Assembly (NCBI RefSeq): GCF_000720455.1
Contig: NZ_JOAK01000003.1
Span: 248,001-312,000 of the forward strand
Source: Streptomyces virginiae
GTDB lineage: Bacteria > Actinomycetota > Actinomycetes > Streptomycetales > Streptomycetaceae
DNA: 64,000 bases
Direction: 5' to 3'
A program made the position numbers and the translations under genes. Below the pieces are notes generated by a model. That model saw only the letters and a list, made by a program, of their open reading frames with translations, made no database searches and was not told the DNA's origin. Below are positions 9,437 through 17,071 of the stretch, piece after piece (position 1 is the first letter of the stretch; each line of letters begins with the position of its first letter).

Positions 9437-10389
9437 ACAGCGACCAGCCGACGTACGAGGAGCTGCGCCGGCGGGCGACGGCCGCCGCGGAGCCCCGCAC
9501 CCGGGCGGCGGACACCGCGATCGCCTGCGACCGCCTCGTCCGGATCTTCAGCACCGACGGCATCGAGGTGCAGGCCCTCCAGGGGCTGGAGCTGACGGTC
9601 GAGCAGGGCGACCTGGTGGCCCTCGTGGGTGCCTCGGGCAGCGGCAAGTCCACCCTCCTGAACATCCTGGCGGGACTGGACGTCCCGACGGCGGGCAGCG
9701 CGGCGGTCGCCGGCTACGACCTGCTGGAACTGATGGCGCGGGACCGGCTGCGCTACCGGCGCGAAGCGGTCGGCTTCGTCTTCCAGCAGACGGCCCGCAA
9801 CCTGCTGCCGTTCCTGACGGCCGCCCAGAACGTGGCCCTGCCGATGCAGTTGAAGGGCGGCGGCTCGCGGCGCGGCGCGGGCGCGCGCCGCTCGGCCCGG
9901 GTGGCGGAGATCCTGGACGCCCTCGGGATCGGCGACCTGGCGCACCGGCACCCGGCGGAACTGTCCGGCGGGCAGCAGCAGCGGGTCGCGATCGCGGTGG
10001 CGATGGCCAACGACCCCAAGGTGCTGCTGGCCGACGAACCCACCGGCGAACTCGACTCGGAGACGGCCGCCGCCGTCTTCGAGGCCTTCCGCACGGTCAA
10101 CAAGGAACTCGGCGTGACGGTGGTCATCGTGACGCACGACCCCATGGTGGCGGGCGAGGTCCGCCGGACGGTCGCCATCCGCGACGGCCGCACCAGCAGC
10201 GAGGTGCTGCGCCGCCTGGTCACCGACGAGCACGGCGAGGAATCGATCAGCGAACGCGAGTACGTCGTCCTCGACCGCTCGGGACGCGTCCAGCTCCCCG
10301 CGAAGTTCCTGGAGGCCCTGGGCATGGAGCACCGCGTGGCCGTCGACCTGGCACCGGACCACATCGAACTGCGCCCCGACCGGGTCTGA
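9433..10389 (+). CDS. ABC transporter ATP-binding protein with AbrB-like C-terminal extension
   Basis: Residues about 28-255 form an ABC ATPase: Walker A GASGSGKST (66-74), signature LSGGQQQRVAIAVAM, Walker B LLADEP, D-loop GELDSET and switch THD. This is the partner of the two FtsX permeases before it. Residues about 274-318 are extra: EYVVLDRSGRVQLPAKFLEALG followed by VAVDLAPDHIELRP reads like one swapped-hairpin unit of AbrB/SpoVT type, with the usual [GS]R[VI]xLPxxxxxxLG core. That fold normally binds DNA or mediates dimerisation; here it may dimerise the ATPase or sense a ligand. The TTG start at 9433 overlaps the previous stop (TTGA) and has GGGAGA six bases upstream. Confidence 0.88.
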   Translation: MNSDQPTYEELRRRATAAAEPRTRAADTAIACDRLVRIFSTDGIEVQALQGLELTVEQGDLVALVGASGSGKSTLLNILAGLDVPTAGSAAVAGYDLLELMARDRLRYRREAVGFVFQQTARNLLPFLTAAQNVALPMQLKGGGSRRGAGARRSARVAEILDALGIGDLAHRHPAELSGGQQQRVAIAVAMANDPKVLLADEPTGELDSETAAAVFEAFRTVNKELGVTVVIVTHDPMVAGEVRRTVAIRDGRTSSEVLRRLVTDEHGEESISEREYVVLDRSGRVQLPAKFLEALGMEHRVAVDLAPDHIELRPDRV

Positions 10390-10658
10390 GGGGTGTCCTG
10401 CGGATCAGGGTCGGACACACCCGGAAGGCCGCGGGGCGTGCGGCACGAGCACTCCCTCGGGTGTCAGCCCCTTGGCCCACAGCAACCTGACAGGTCGTCA
10501 CCCGACACCCTACGCTGCAGTGCGCGCATGCCTCCGGTGTGCCGGAGCGCGCCGCTGTCGCGACCTCACGCGCCGCCCGACAGTGCCCGGACCCGTCGGC
10601 GAGGTCTCGCCCCGTGACGGGGCCTGCCCCCGAACCCCGGCCGAAAGGTCTGCCGCCG

Positions 10659-12080
10659 ATGACCCCCCGCACCCCGGGCGGGCCCCCGCCCGCCACGGCC
10701 CGACGCCACGGCGCCCGCTGGGCCCTCCCGCTGGCCGCCGCCCTCCTCCTCGGGCTGGCCGGCCCGCCCGCCGCGTCGGCCGCCGCCCCGGCCCCCGTAC
10801 CCGTTCCCGCACGTGCCGAGGTCGGGAAGATCACCGAGTACCCCCTTCCCACACCCGGCAGCGCGCCGAGCGGCATCACCACGGGATCGGACGGCAACCT
10901 CTGGTTCACCGAGAGCGGCACACGGAAGATCGGCCGGATCACCCCTGCCGGGAAACTGACCGAGTTCCGGCTGCCCGGCGACACCAGCGACGCGCTCGGG
11001 ATCACCGCGGGACCCGACGGCCATCTGTGGTTCACCGACGTCAGCGGCCGGATCGGGAGGATCACCACGGCCGGCGCCGTCACCGAGTACGACCTGCCGG
11101 GCGCCGGCGGGCGTCAGCCGTTCGCCATCACGACCGGTCCGGACGGCAACCTGTGGTTCACCGAGGACCCCGGCGACCGGATCGGGAAGATCACCACTGC
11201 GGGTGTCATCACCGAGTACCCCCTGCCCCGCCCGGACAGTGGCCCGGAGGGCATCGTGACCGGGCCCGACGGCAACCTGTGGTTCACCGAGATCCTCGGC
11301 AACCGGATCGGGAAGATCACCACCGACGGGGTCGTCACCGAGTACGACCTGCCGCACCCCGACAGCGGACCTGACGTCATCACCGCCGGTCCCGACGGCG
11401 CGTTGTGGTTCACGGAGCTCTTCGGCAACCGGATCGGGAAGATCACCACCGACGGGGCGGTCACCGAGTACGACCTGCCGAACGCGGACAGCGGCCCGGA
11501 CGGCATCGCCGCCGGGCCCGACGGGAACCTGTGGTTCACCGAGCAGGTCCGCAACGGCATCGGCCGGATCACGCCCACGGGGGAGTTCGCGCACTACCCC
11601 CTGCCCGGCGCGGACTCCTTCCCGACCCGTATCACCGCGGGACCCGACGGCGGCATGTGGTTCACCGAGATCGTCGGCGACCGCGTCGGACGCATCGAGG
11701 TCGGCGCCCGCAGCCCCAGGGCCGACCTTGCGGTCCGCCTGAGCGCGCCGGCCACCGTGCGGGAGGGGGAGCAGTACACCTACACCGTCACGGTGACCAA
11801 CAACGGGCCCTTCGGCGCGTCGGACGCGGTGGTCACCCTCAACCTGCCGCGCGGCGCGCAGGTGACGGGCACGGCTCCCGCCGCCGACCGCGGCGGCCCC
11901 CACCGGGTGAGCATGCGGATCGAGGCCCTGGGGGCCGGACAACTGCGGGTCTTCCACGTCACGGTGCGGCCCGAGCAGCGGCCCGTCGTCATCGCGACCG
12001 CCGACGTCCGCTCCCGCACGCCGGACCCGAGGCGGAACAACAACACGGACCGGGCCGTGACCCGGGTGACCCGCAGCTGA
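10659..12080 (+). CDS. Secreted seven-bladed beta-propeller, virginiamycin B lyase-like, with C-terminal DUF11-type domain
   Basis: The 473-residue protein begins with a signal peptide (hydrophobic run about 27-43, cleavage near AASAAAP). Seven near-identical units of about 42 residues follow, each with GPDGNLWFTE then RIGKITTxGxxTEYxLP, as in Vgb streptogramin B lyases. The last about 120 residues (ADLAVRL... TVTVTNNGPFGASDAVV) are a DUF11-like immunoglobulin-type domain often found on secreted or wall-linked proteins. Intracellular Vgb inactivates streptogramin B antibiotics; the export signal and added domain here argue for a different, extracellular role, and the catalytic His residues of Vgb were not confidently found. 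The ATG at 10659 follows GAAAGG. The 269 bases before it (10390-10658) show no gene I can support, only a weak hairpin just after the ABC operon. Confidence 0.78.
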   Translation: MTPRTPGGPPPATARRHGARWALPLAAALLLGLAGPPAASAAAPAPVPVPARAEVGKITEYPLPTPGSAPSGITTGSDGNLWFTESGTRKIGRITPAGKLTEFRLPGDTSDALGITAGPDGHLWFTDVSGRIGRITTAGAVTEYDLPGAGGRQPFAITTGPDGNLWFTEDPGDRIGKITTAGVITEYPLPRPDSGPEGIVTGPDGNLWFTEILGNRIGKITTDGVVTEYDLPHPDSGPDVITAGPDGALWFTELFGNRIGKITTDGAVTEYDLPNADSGPDGIAAGPDGNLWFTEQVRNGIGRITPTGEFAHYPLPGADSFPTRITAGPDGGMWFTEIVGDRVGRIEVGARSPRADLAVRLSAPATVREGEQYTYTVTVTNNGPFGASDAVVTLNLPRGAQVTGTAPAADRGGPHRVSMRIEALGAGQLRVFHVTVRPEQRPVVIATADVRSRTPDPRRNNNTDRAVTRVTRS

Positions 12081-12107
12081 CCGCCCCGCACCCGACCACG
12101 AGCACAC

Positions 12108-12138
12108 GACCTCCCGGCCGCGGCGCGGTCGGGAGGTC
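12108..12138. terminator. Hairpin between convergent genes
   Basis: GACCTCCCG and CGGGAGGTC pair over 9 bases, with an extended GC-rich interior (CCGC/GCGG). The hairpin lies between the propeller gene and the end of the convergent HTH-TOBE gene, so it can end both transcripts. There is no T-run, as is usual in this group. Confidence 0.6.
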
Positions 12139-12529
12139 AGTCGACGTCGATGTGGACGCTGGTGGACTTGACGCGGGCCACGGCCCGCACGCCGACCGCG
12201 AGGCCGAGCTCCTCGACCGCCTCGCGCGTCAGCAGCGAGACCACCCGGTGGGGGCCCGCCTGGATCTCGACCTGGGCGGCGACCTCTCCCATCGTCACCG
12301 CGGTCACGATCCCGGGCAGTGCGTTGCGGACGGACGTCGCGACCTCGCCGCCGTCCTCGGCGGGCTCCCGGGCGAGCTCCACGCAGAAGGCGGCCAGGTC
12401 CCGGCCCTCCACCATCCGCCTCGTGCCGTCCCGCCGGGTCGGGAAGCGCCCGGCATCGGCCCAGCGACGGGCGGTGTCGGTGCTGACGCGGAGGAGTTGG
12501 GCGGCCTCGCCGATGGTGTAGAGCTGCAC
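12137..12529 (-). CDS. HTH (excisionase/MerR-type) plus TOBE domain molybdate-type regulator
   Basis: The 130-residue protein has a helix-turn-helix at residues 5-45 (YTIGEAAQLLRVSTDTARRW and an Arg-rich wing) of the MerR/excisionase type, then a C-terminal TOBE domain (about 66-128: SVRNALPGIVTAVTMGEVAAQVEI with the VGVRAVARVKSTSVHI end). TOBE domains of this kind bind oxyanions such as molybdate or tungstate. The combination is a known small actinobacterial regulator thought to sense molybdate and often lies beside modABC, but no molybdate transporter is present here. The GTG start at 12529 was taken because it gives the complete HTH; the site upstream is only weakly purine-rich. Confidence 0.82.
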   Translation of the reverse strand: MQLYTIGEAAQLLRVSTDTARRWADAGRFPTRRDGTRRMVEGRDLAAFCVELAREPAEDGGEVATSVRNALPGIVTAVTMGEVAAQVEIQAGPHRVVSLLTREAVEELGLAVGVRAVARVKSTSVHIDVD

Positions 12530-12589
12530 CCCGCAACTCTATGCCGCCGCCCGCCCCGGCGGCGGTCCGCCTGAATATCGCGCGAATTT

Positions 12590-12614
12590 GTTTTGGAATC
12601 AAATATGCGGATAT
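12590..12614 (+). promoter_or_regulatory. SigB-like stress promoter for the CsbD-like gene
   Basis: GTTT (12590-12593), 15 bases, then GGATAT (12609-12614) closely matches the actinobacterial SigB-type pattern GTTT-N14-16-GGGTAT with one mismatch. It lies 33 bases before the start of a CsbD-like gene in an AT-rich patch that stands out from its surroundings. Stress sigma control fits the product. Confidence 0.5.
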
Positions 12615-12646
12615 ATGCGTAGCGGCTGGACTGTGAAGGGAACGAC

Positions 12647-12817
12647 ATGGGTGTGGGCGAGAAGGCGAAGGCCGAGATGGAACAGGTCGCTGGTAAGGCT
12701 GTGCGAAAGGCGGCCCACGCCATGGGCAAGGAAACCCTGGCCGCCAAGGGGGCGGCTCTGGAAGCCCGGGGCAAGGCGCGGAGTGTCAAGGAAAAAGGGA
12801 AGGACACGCTGCGCTGA
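12647..12817 (+). CDS. CsbD-like general stress protein (56 residues)
   Basis: This small Lys/Ala/Glu-rich protein reads GEKAKAEMEQVAGKAVRKAA... and GAALEARGKARSVKEKGK, the alternating charged/Gly-Lys pattern of CsbD-type stress proteins, which are highly expressed under general stress in many bacteria but whose activity is unknown. It should be a soluble, largely helical protein. A GAAGGGA site lies 6 bases before the ATG and a SigB-like promoter further upstream. It is followed by the GlsB-type membrane protein gene 36 bases later, in the same direction, and a second CsbD-like gene lies at about 20 kb, so the island carries two. Confidence 0.7.
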   Translation: MGVGEKAKAEMEQVAGKAVRKAAHAMGKETLAAKGAALEARGKARSVKEKGKDTLR

Positions 12818-12853
12818 TCGGCATTTCGAAGGTTCTGAAAGCGAGAAGGAAGC

Positions 12854-13117
12854 ATGGGCATACTTGCTTGGATCCTGCTCGGTCTGCTCGCGGGCATCAT
12901 CGCGAAGATGCTGATGCCCGGCAAGGACCCGGGCGGCATCATCGTCACCATACTGATCGGCATCGTAGGTGGTCTGCTCGGGGGATGGCTGGGCAAGGTG
13001 ATCTTCGGCGTCGACTCCATCGACGGCTTCTTCGAGCTTTCGACCTGGATCGCCGCCATCGTCGGCTCCCTCATCCTCCTGATCGTCTTCCGGTTGTTCC
13101 GTCGCGCGGCGCGATAG
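12854..13117 (+). CDS. GlsB/YeaQ/YmgE family small membrane protein
   Basis: The 87-residue protein has three hydrophobic segments (about 4-20, 28-46 and 61-80), with the conserved GLLAGIIAKMLMPGKDPGG loop after the first helix and GGLLGGWLG in the second. This matches the GlsB/YeaQ/YmgE (transglycosylase-associated) family, small stress-induced inner membrane proteins whose biochemical role is not known. A GAGAAGGAAG ribosome binding site precedes the ATG. It probably shares a transcript with the CsbD-like gene and ends at the hairpin at 13173-13212. Confidence 0.88.
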   Translation: MGILAWILLGLLAGIIAKMLMPGKDPGGIIVTILIGIVGGLLGGWLGKVIFGVDSIDGFFELSTWIAAIVGSLILLIVFRLFRRAAR

Positions 13118-13172
13118 CGGCGGCTACTGCGGCGGCGAAGGCCGAAAGGCGAAGGCCGGACACCGAGGAATG

Positions 13173-13212
13173 AAACGGCTTCCCCCTCCTTGCGGGGGCG
13201 AAGCCGTTTTCC
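13173..13212. terminator. Bidirectional terminator between glsB-like gene and gvpK
   Basis: AACGGCTTC pairs with GAAGCCGTT and the stem continues through a C-rich/G-rich core with small mismatches. A T-run (GTTTTCC) follows on the plus strand, and AAAC at the other end gives a T-run for minus-strand transcripts. It lies between the convergent GlsB-type gene and the end of the gas vesicle operon. Confidence 0.8.
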
Positions 13213-13216
13213 TCGT

Positions 13217-13615
13217 TCAGGGCGGAAGGAGGGGTCCCAGCGGGCCCAGGTCGAGATTGAGATCCTCCAGCGTGTAACCGTGCTCCGCGCACAGCTCGGT
13301 CATGCGCTCGTGGAGGGCGAGGAGCGTGGCCCCCAGTTCCTCCTCCTGCTCGTCGGTGAGATCGCCCGCGTCGACGCGGCGCAGGGCCTGGCGTTCGATG
13401 AGTTGGCGCAGCAGCTCGACGAGCGTGAGGACGAGTTTGAGGAGGTCCTCGCCGACGGTGTCGGGGTCGGTGTGCAGGCGGCGAGCCGGCCGTGGCGGGT
13501 CGCTCCCGGGCGGGACGGGGGGTGCCTGGAGGAGCCGGAAGGCGTTCGCCATCGTGTCGCCGACGGCGCTGAGGTCCGCAGCCGGGGGCCGACGGGCGGG
13601 GCCGTCGCCGTTCAC
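13217..13615 (-). CDS. gvpK: Gas vesicle protein GvpK
   Basis: The last gene of the gas vesicle operon encodes 132 residues. The core DPDTVGEDLLKLVLTLVELLRQLIERQALRRVDAGDLT..., and the ending ELCAEHGYTLEDLNLDLGPLGPLL, are characteristic of GvpK, a minor protein needed for gas vesicle assembly. The GTG start at 13615 overlaps the stop of gvpS (GTGA), so it is translationally coupled. A Pro/Arg-rich N-terminal 35 residues precedes the conserved domain. Upstream in-frame codons only mirror gvpS in another frame and were left out. Confidence 0.92.
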   Translation of the reverse strand: MNGDGPARRPPAADLSAVGDTMANAFRLLQAPPVPPGSDPPRPARRLHTDPDTVGEDLLKLVLTLVELLRQLIERQALRRVDAGDLTDEQEEELGATLLALHERMTELCAEHGYTLEDLNLDLGPLGPLLPP

Positions 13616-13827
13616 GGCCGCTCGCCGCCGATGTGGGAAGACGGGTCGGGGCCGCCGGCCACCGAGGTGACGAGGGCGCGCAGGGAGATCCGTACCAGGT
13701 CGATGTCCGCGATGGACAGGACGACGTCCCCGGTGATCACGACGCCGCCGGCCAGCAGCCGGTCGAGGAGGTCCACGAGGGCGACCTGGCGGCCCGGCAG
13801 GGATTCGTCGCGCGGGGCGAGCGTCAT
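13612..13827 (-). CDS. gvpS: Gas vesicle protein GvpS (GvpA-fold minor protein)
   Basis: This 71-residue protein is built on the GvpA fold: VDLLDRLLAGGVVITGDVVLSIADIDLVRISLRALVTSV, with the alpha-beta-beta-alpha pattern of the family. By position between gvpL and gvpK it is GvpS of the streptomycete order, a minor shell or nucleation component. The ATG at 13827 overlaps the stop of gvpL (ATGA), and its stop overlaps gvpK, so gvpL-S-K are coupled. Confidence 0.88.
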   Translation of the reverse strand: MTLAPRDESLPGRQVALVDLLDRLLAGGVVITGDVVLSIADIDLVRISLRALVTSVAGGPDPSSHIGGERP

Positions 13828-14732
13828 GTCGGGCCACCGGGTGTCTCGGTGCCGGTGCCGGTGCCGGTGCCGGGGTCTGGGTCTGGGTCGGTGCCCGTGG
13901 TCCGTGGGGCCGGCATGGCGAACGAATAGGGGGCCCAGGGGCCGGTGATGTCGACCCGTACGCCGGGCAGGTCTTCGCCCGCCTGCTGAACGGCCCTGCG
14001 GAAGGCTCCCGCCCGGTCGTCGGGAACGAGGTACGCGTCGTTGAGGACGTTCTCGCCGTCCGGGCCGGCTTCGCCGTGGGTCAGGGGGCCCGACTGGGTG
14101 GGGTGCCGTACCGCGTGGGTCGCGTGCGGGGCCGCGGCGGCGGCGATGCGCTCCGCCGCCCGTGCGGCCTGCTGGTAGCGGTCCTCGCGGGCGTGGTGCT
14201 GCCTCTTGCGGGCCTGGAGGTACGCCTTGCCGGGACTGCCGGGGGCGGGAGTGGCGGCCGGGGGCGCCGCGTCGGGACCGTCGCCGTCGCCGTCGCCGGC
14301 GTCGGGGCGTACGTAGACCTTGACGCCGTACTCGGCGTGGTGGGCCAGGAGGGCCAGCCGGTCGGCGAAGGCGGGCCGCTGCTCGCGCAGCGCCGCCAGT
14401 GCCCGCTCCTCGTCCTCATAGAGGGTCGCCATCCGCAGGGGCAGGACGGTGGCCCGCTCGCTGAGCGCCTGGATGACGTGGTGGTGGGCCCGGGCGGTGC
14501 TCTCCAGCCAGCCGAGGTCCTCGAAGCGCGCCCGGAGCGCCTCTTCGCGCCAATCGCCGTGGGGTACCTGGCTGGTGACGAACGCGGGCGCCGCCGGACG
14601 GGAGTCGTCGAGGGGCGGCAGGAGGGACAGCGCGGCGTCGGCCACGCCCCGCAAGGAGGCCACGGTCCGGACAAGTTCCGGCGTGGGCACGGCGACGGCG
14701 TACACGTAGGTGAGGGTCGGCTCCCGGTTCAT
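13824..14732 (-). CDS. gvpL: Gas vesicle protein GvpL (GvpL/F family)
   Basis: The 302-residue protein starts LTYVYAVAVP and contains VLPLRMATLYEDEE and HAEYGVKVYV, the block order of the GvpL/GvpF family, and ends in the conserved VRVDITGPWAPYSFA. These proteins help initiate or shape the gas vesicle and bind GvpA. A variable insert rich in Gly/Asp and Pro/Ala (about 148-170) and a low-complexity tail with GTGTGTGTE repeats (after about 280) flank the domain. The ATG at 14732 overlaps the stop of gvpJ by four bases. A second family member, GvpF, is encoded earlier in the operon, so these are the usual pair of paralogues. Confidence 0.9.
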   Translation of the reverse strand: MNREPTLTYVYAVAVPTPELVRTVASLRGVADAALSLLPPLDDSRPAAPAFVTSQVPHGDWREEALRARFEDLGWLESTARAHHHVIQALSERATVLPLRMATLYEDEERALAALREQRPAFADRLALLAHHAEYGVKVYVRPDAGDGDGDGPDAAPPAATPAPGSPGKAYLQARKRQHHAREDRYQQAARAAERIAAAAAPHATHAVRHPTQSGPLTHGEAGPDGENVLNDAYLVPDDRAGAFRRAVQQAGEDLPGVRVDITGPWAPYSFAMPAPRTTGTDPDPDPGTGTGTGTETPGGPT

Positions 14733-15181
14733 GGTGCGGGCCTGTTCCTCTTCGGGGCGCGGCGGGACGGGCGGTCCTCTTCCCGGGCGCGGTCGTCCGC
14801 TTCGTACTCCGCACCCTGCACGCCGGGCTCCGCGGTGCCCAGCCGTTCGCGCCGTAGCGCCTCCACCTCGGCCCGCAGGCGGCGGTTCTCCTCCGCCAGC
14901 GGGCTGCCGCTGTGGCGGGAGGAGAGGGACGGGTCGTACTCCCACCAGTCGATGCCCATCTCCTTGGCCTTGTCCACCGAGGCGATCAGTATCCGCAGCT
15001 TGATGGTCAGCAACTCGATGTCGAGGAGGTTGATGCGGATGTCGCCGGCGATGACGATGCCCTTGTCCAGGACCCGTTCGAGGATGTCGGCCAGGCTGGC
15101 GGAAGAAGAGCTGGGGGGATAGGACATCGGCGTCGCGCGGGAGGGCAAGGGGCCCAGCCGGTTGGCGAGCGGGTCACTCAC
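14729..15181 (-). CDS. gvpJ: Gas vesicle protein GvpJ (GvpA-family minor protein)
   Basis: Residues about 27-85 form the GvpA-type domain: SLADILERVLDKGIVIAGDI, then INLLDIELLTIKLRILIASVDKAKEMGIDWWEYDP. The IDWWE ending is typical of GvpJ-type minor proteins rather than the main shell protein. The remaining 65 residues are charged and coiled-coil-like (LAEENRRLRAEVEALRRERL) and end in a basic RRAPKRNRP stretch. The GTG start at 15181 follows GGGAGG; an internal ATG at residue 19 is an alternative. It sits between gvpG and gvpL in the minus-strand operon. Confidence 0.9.
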   Translation of the reverse strand: MSDPLANRLGPLPSRATPMSYPPSSSSASLADILERVLDKGIVIAGDIRINLLDIELLTIKLRILIASVDKAKEMGIDWWEYDPSLSSRHSGSPLAEENRRLRAEVEALRRERLGTAEPGVQGAEYEADDRAREEDRPSRRAPKRNRPAP

Positions 15182-15199
15182 GGTCCCCGACCTCCCAGG

Positions 15200-15451
15200 T
15201 CACGGCAGACCCTGCTGCCGGTATCTCGTGATCTCGTCGAGCCGGTCGAGGAGTTCGTCCTCCATGACCTCGAAGGTGTCGGGGTCGATCTCACCCCGCT
15301 GGAGCCGGCCCTCGAGGTCGGCGAGCGCCGCCCAGACGGGGGCGGGATCGTAGTACTCCTCGGTCGCCTTGTCGGCGACGCGTTGCGCCACCCACACCAC
15401 GGCGCGCACGGGCGCCAGCGGCGAGGTCAGCAGTCCGGTCAGCAGCCCCAT
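15200..15451 (-). CDS. gvpG: Gas vesicle protein GvpG
   Basis: The 83-residue protein begins MGLLTGLLTSPLAPVRAVVWVAQ and continues AEEYYDPAPVWAALADLEGRLQRGEID-like sequence (actually ATEEYYDPAPV), which is the standard GvpG pattern. GvpG is a small helical assembly factor of gas vesicles, thought to work with GvpF. A strong AGGAGGA site lies 5-7 bases before the ATG. It is 17 bases after gvpF and 18 before gvpJ in the operon. Confidence 0.93.
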   Translation of the reverse strand: MGLLTGLLTSPLAPVRAVVWVAQRVADKATEEYYDPAPVWAALADLEGRLQRGEIDPDTFEVMEDELLDRLDEITRYRQQGLP

Positions 15452-15468
15452 GGCTCCTCCTGAGCGCC

Positions 15469-16179
15469 CTAGACGAAGCTGTACGGCGGCAGCGGTCCGC
15501 CGAAGCGGAAGTCGACGCCTTCGACCTGGTCGGCGAGGCCGGCCTCGGCGTCGAGGAACTCGTCCTTCTGGTCGCCGTGGACCAGGAGGGAGATGTTGAG
15601 CACGTCGCCGTCGACGGGGGCGCGGACGGCGTGGTCGCGGGCGAACCCGACCAGGGCCTGGACGAGGCCGGCGGCGAGCGTCTCCTGTCGGCCGCGTACC
15701 TCCGCGGCGACGAGTTCTCCCAGCTGGAGGGGGAGCCGGGGGTCGGTGTCGCCTCCCCGGATCCGGTCGTTGAGCTTCCGCGCCTCGGGGAACTCGTCGA
15801 GGATCTCGCGCAGGAGCGCCTCCTCGTCCTGCGACGCTTTGACGTTGTACTCGGCGCAGCCTTCGACCCGCTCCAAGGATTCGAGGTAGGAGTCCGCGCG
15901 CTGCAGGAGGGCCTCCCGGACCGTCTGCTCGTCGGGGGCGATGTACCCGAACTGCAGGGGCAGGACCGCGCCGTCCGCCATCAGGCTCGTCTGGACCTCC
16001 TGGTGGGCGGTCAGGTCGCGGCGCTTGGGACGGATCTCCTCGTCCACGTCACTGACGACCGCGCACAGCTGATCCGTGGTGACGGTGCGGAGCGCGCCGG
16101 GCTGCGCCCCGACGCCGGTCAGCCCGTCCAGACGGCAAGGGTGCTCCGCCGCGACGATCGAATACACGTACAGAGCCAT
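15469..16179 (-). CDS. gvpF: Gas vesicle protein GvpF (GvpL/F family)
   Basis: The 236-residue protein starts ALYVYSIVAAEHP and has the family blocks VLPLQFGYIAPDE and GCAEYNVKAS, and ends VDFRFGGPLPPYSFV. GvpF is a minor gas vesicle protein that contacts GvpA during assembly. The ATG at 16179 was chosen because AGGGAG lies 7-8 bases upstream. A GTG at 16194 overlaps the gvpA stop and is a possible alternative, adding five residues. It is the third gene of the operon. Confidence 0.92.
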   Translation of the reverse strand: MALYVYSIVAAEHPCRLDGLTGVGAQPGALRTVTTDQLCAVVSDVDEEIRPKRRDLTAHQEVQTSLMADGAVLPLQFGYIAPDEQTVREALLQRADSYLESLERVEGCAEYNVKASQDEEALLREILDEFPEARKLNDRIRGGDTDPRLPLQLGELVAAEVRGRQETLAAGLVQALVGFARDHAVRAPVDGDVLNISLLVHGDQKDEFLDAEAGLADQVEGVDFRFGGPLPPYSFV

Positions 16180-16190
16180 CGCCTGCTCCC

Positions 16191-16652
16191 TCACTCCTTC
16201 TCACGGCGCACCGGGCGGCGTGCGGGCCGGCGGCGGCGCGGGGCCTCTTCCTCTTCGGGCTCCTCCTCCGGCTCCTCCTCCGACGTGCCGGACTTGCCGG
16301 TCAGGGACTGCGTCACCGATTCCACCGCCCCGCTGAGCGCGCCCTTGGACTTGCCGTGCGCGCCGCTCTCGACCATGTCGCCGACGACGTCCGTCAGCCG
16401 GGAGGGCGCCTTGCGGCCCGCTTCGAGGTCGAGCCGGTTGCAGGCCTCGGCGAAACGCAGGTAGGTGTCGACACTGGCCACGACGATCCGCGCGTCGATC
16501 TTCAGGATCTCGATCCCGACGAGGGAGACACGGACGAACACGTCGATGACCAGCCCGCGGTCGAGGATCAGTTCCAGGACGTCGTAGAGGCTGCTGGTGC
16601 CGCCGCCCCCGCCTCTGCTGACGCTGCTTGCACCTTGCGGCATCACGGTCAT
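16191..16652 (-). CDS. gvpA: Gas vesicle structural protein GvpA with acidic-then-basic C-terminal tail
   Basis: Residues about 20-78 are the main shell protein domain: [20 protein letters not shown], then [37 protein letters not shown], which matches GvpA closely (the [14 protein letters not shown] helix is its hallmark). It polymerises into the ribbed wall of the gas vesicle. The protein is 153 residues, about twice the canonical 70. The added tail holds a Gly/Ser linker, [12 protein letters not shown] (125-136) and then [12 protein letters not shown] (139-150). The same kind of acid-then-Arg ending occurs in the two proteins encoded divergently at 17.3-19.8 kb. The ATG at 16652 follows GAAGGGAAG. 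Confidence 0.92.
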   Translation of the reverse strand: MTVMPQGASSVSRGGGGGTSSLYDVLELILDRGLVIDVFVRVSLVGIEILKIDARIVVASVDTYLRFAEACNRLDLEAGRKAPSRLTDVVGDMVESGAHGKSKGALSGAVESVTQSLTGKSGTSEEEPEEEPEEEEAPRRRRPARRPVRREKE

Positions 16653-16687
16653 GGCCGCTTCCCTTCGCCGGTGGGCCGACGGCCCCC

Positions 16688-17071
16688 TCACGCCGGCCGG
16701 TCGATCATTCCTCTGCTGTACCGCCGGGTCCTCTCGTAGGAGATGAGCTCCCCTTCTTCGTCCATCGTGACCTTGTAGCTGGCCAGGACGCTGGTCGTGT
16801 CGGGAATGCGTTCCAGCTCCAAGACCTCGACCTGGGCCTCCCAGCCGTCCTCGGTGGGCTTCAGGGCCGACACCGACTCGGGCGGGCGCCCGAGCAGCTC
16901 CGACAGCTGCTGGGCCGCCAGACGCATGGCGGTGGCCGCCCCAGGGGTGCCGCGGCGCGTGACCGGCTTGCGGGGCGGGGCCTTGCGGCCGGGCCTGCTC
17001 GTCTGTGCGTCGTCGCGGTCATCGCCGTCCGACGGTGAGCGCCGACGGCGCGCGGGCTCTGCTGGGGCCAT
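16688..17071 (-). CDS. gvpO: Gas vesicle protein GvpO
   Basis: First gene of the minus-strand gas vesicle operon, 127 residues. The C-terminal 80 residues ([21 protein letters not shown]... [45 protein letters not shown]) are the GvpO domain, found in haloarchaeal and actinobacterial gas vesicle clusters, where it is needed for vesicle formation or for normal expression. The N-terminal 45 residues are disordered and rich in Arg, Pro and Asp. The ATG at 17071 follows GAGGGGAG by 8 bases. The gene diverges from the two charged-protein genes, with about 240 bases between. Confidence 0.92.
   Translation of the reverse strand: MAPAEPARRRRSPSDGDDRDDAQTSRPGRKAPPRKPVTRRGTPGAATAMRLAAQQLSELLGRPPESVSALKPTEDGWEAQVEVLELERIPDTTSVLASYKVTMDEEGELISYERTRRYSRGMIDRPA

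Noticed and set aside
10390..10658. Possible leader peptide or riboswitch before the propeller gene
   Set aside because: A small frame with His and Cys is present but shows no recognised leader pattern, and no conserved RNA fold was evident by eye.
10840..11700. Regularly spaced repeats of about 126 bases, at first sight CRISPR-like
   Set aside because: They are in-frame codons of the seven propeller blades, too long and too similar throughout to be repeat-spacer units.
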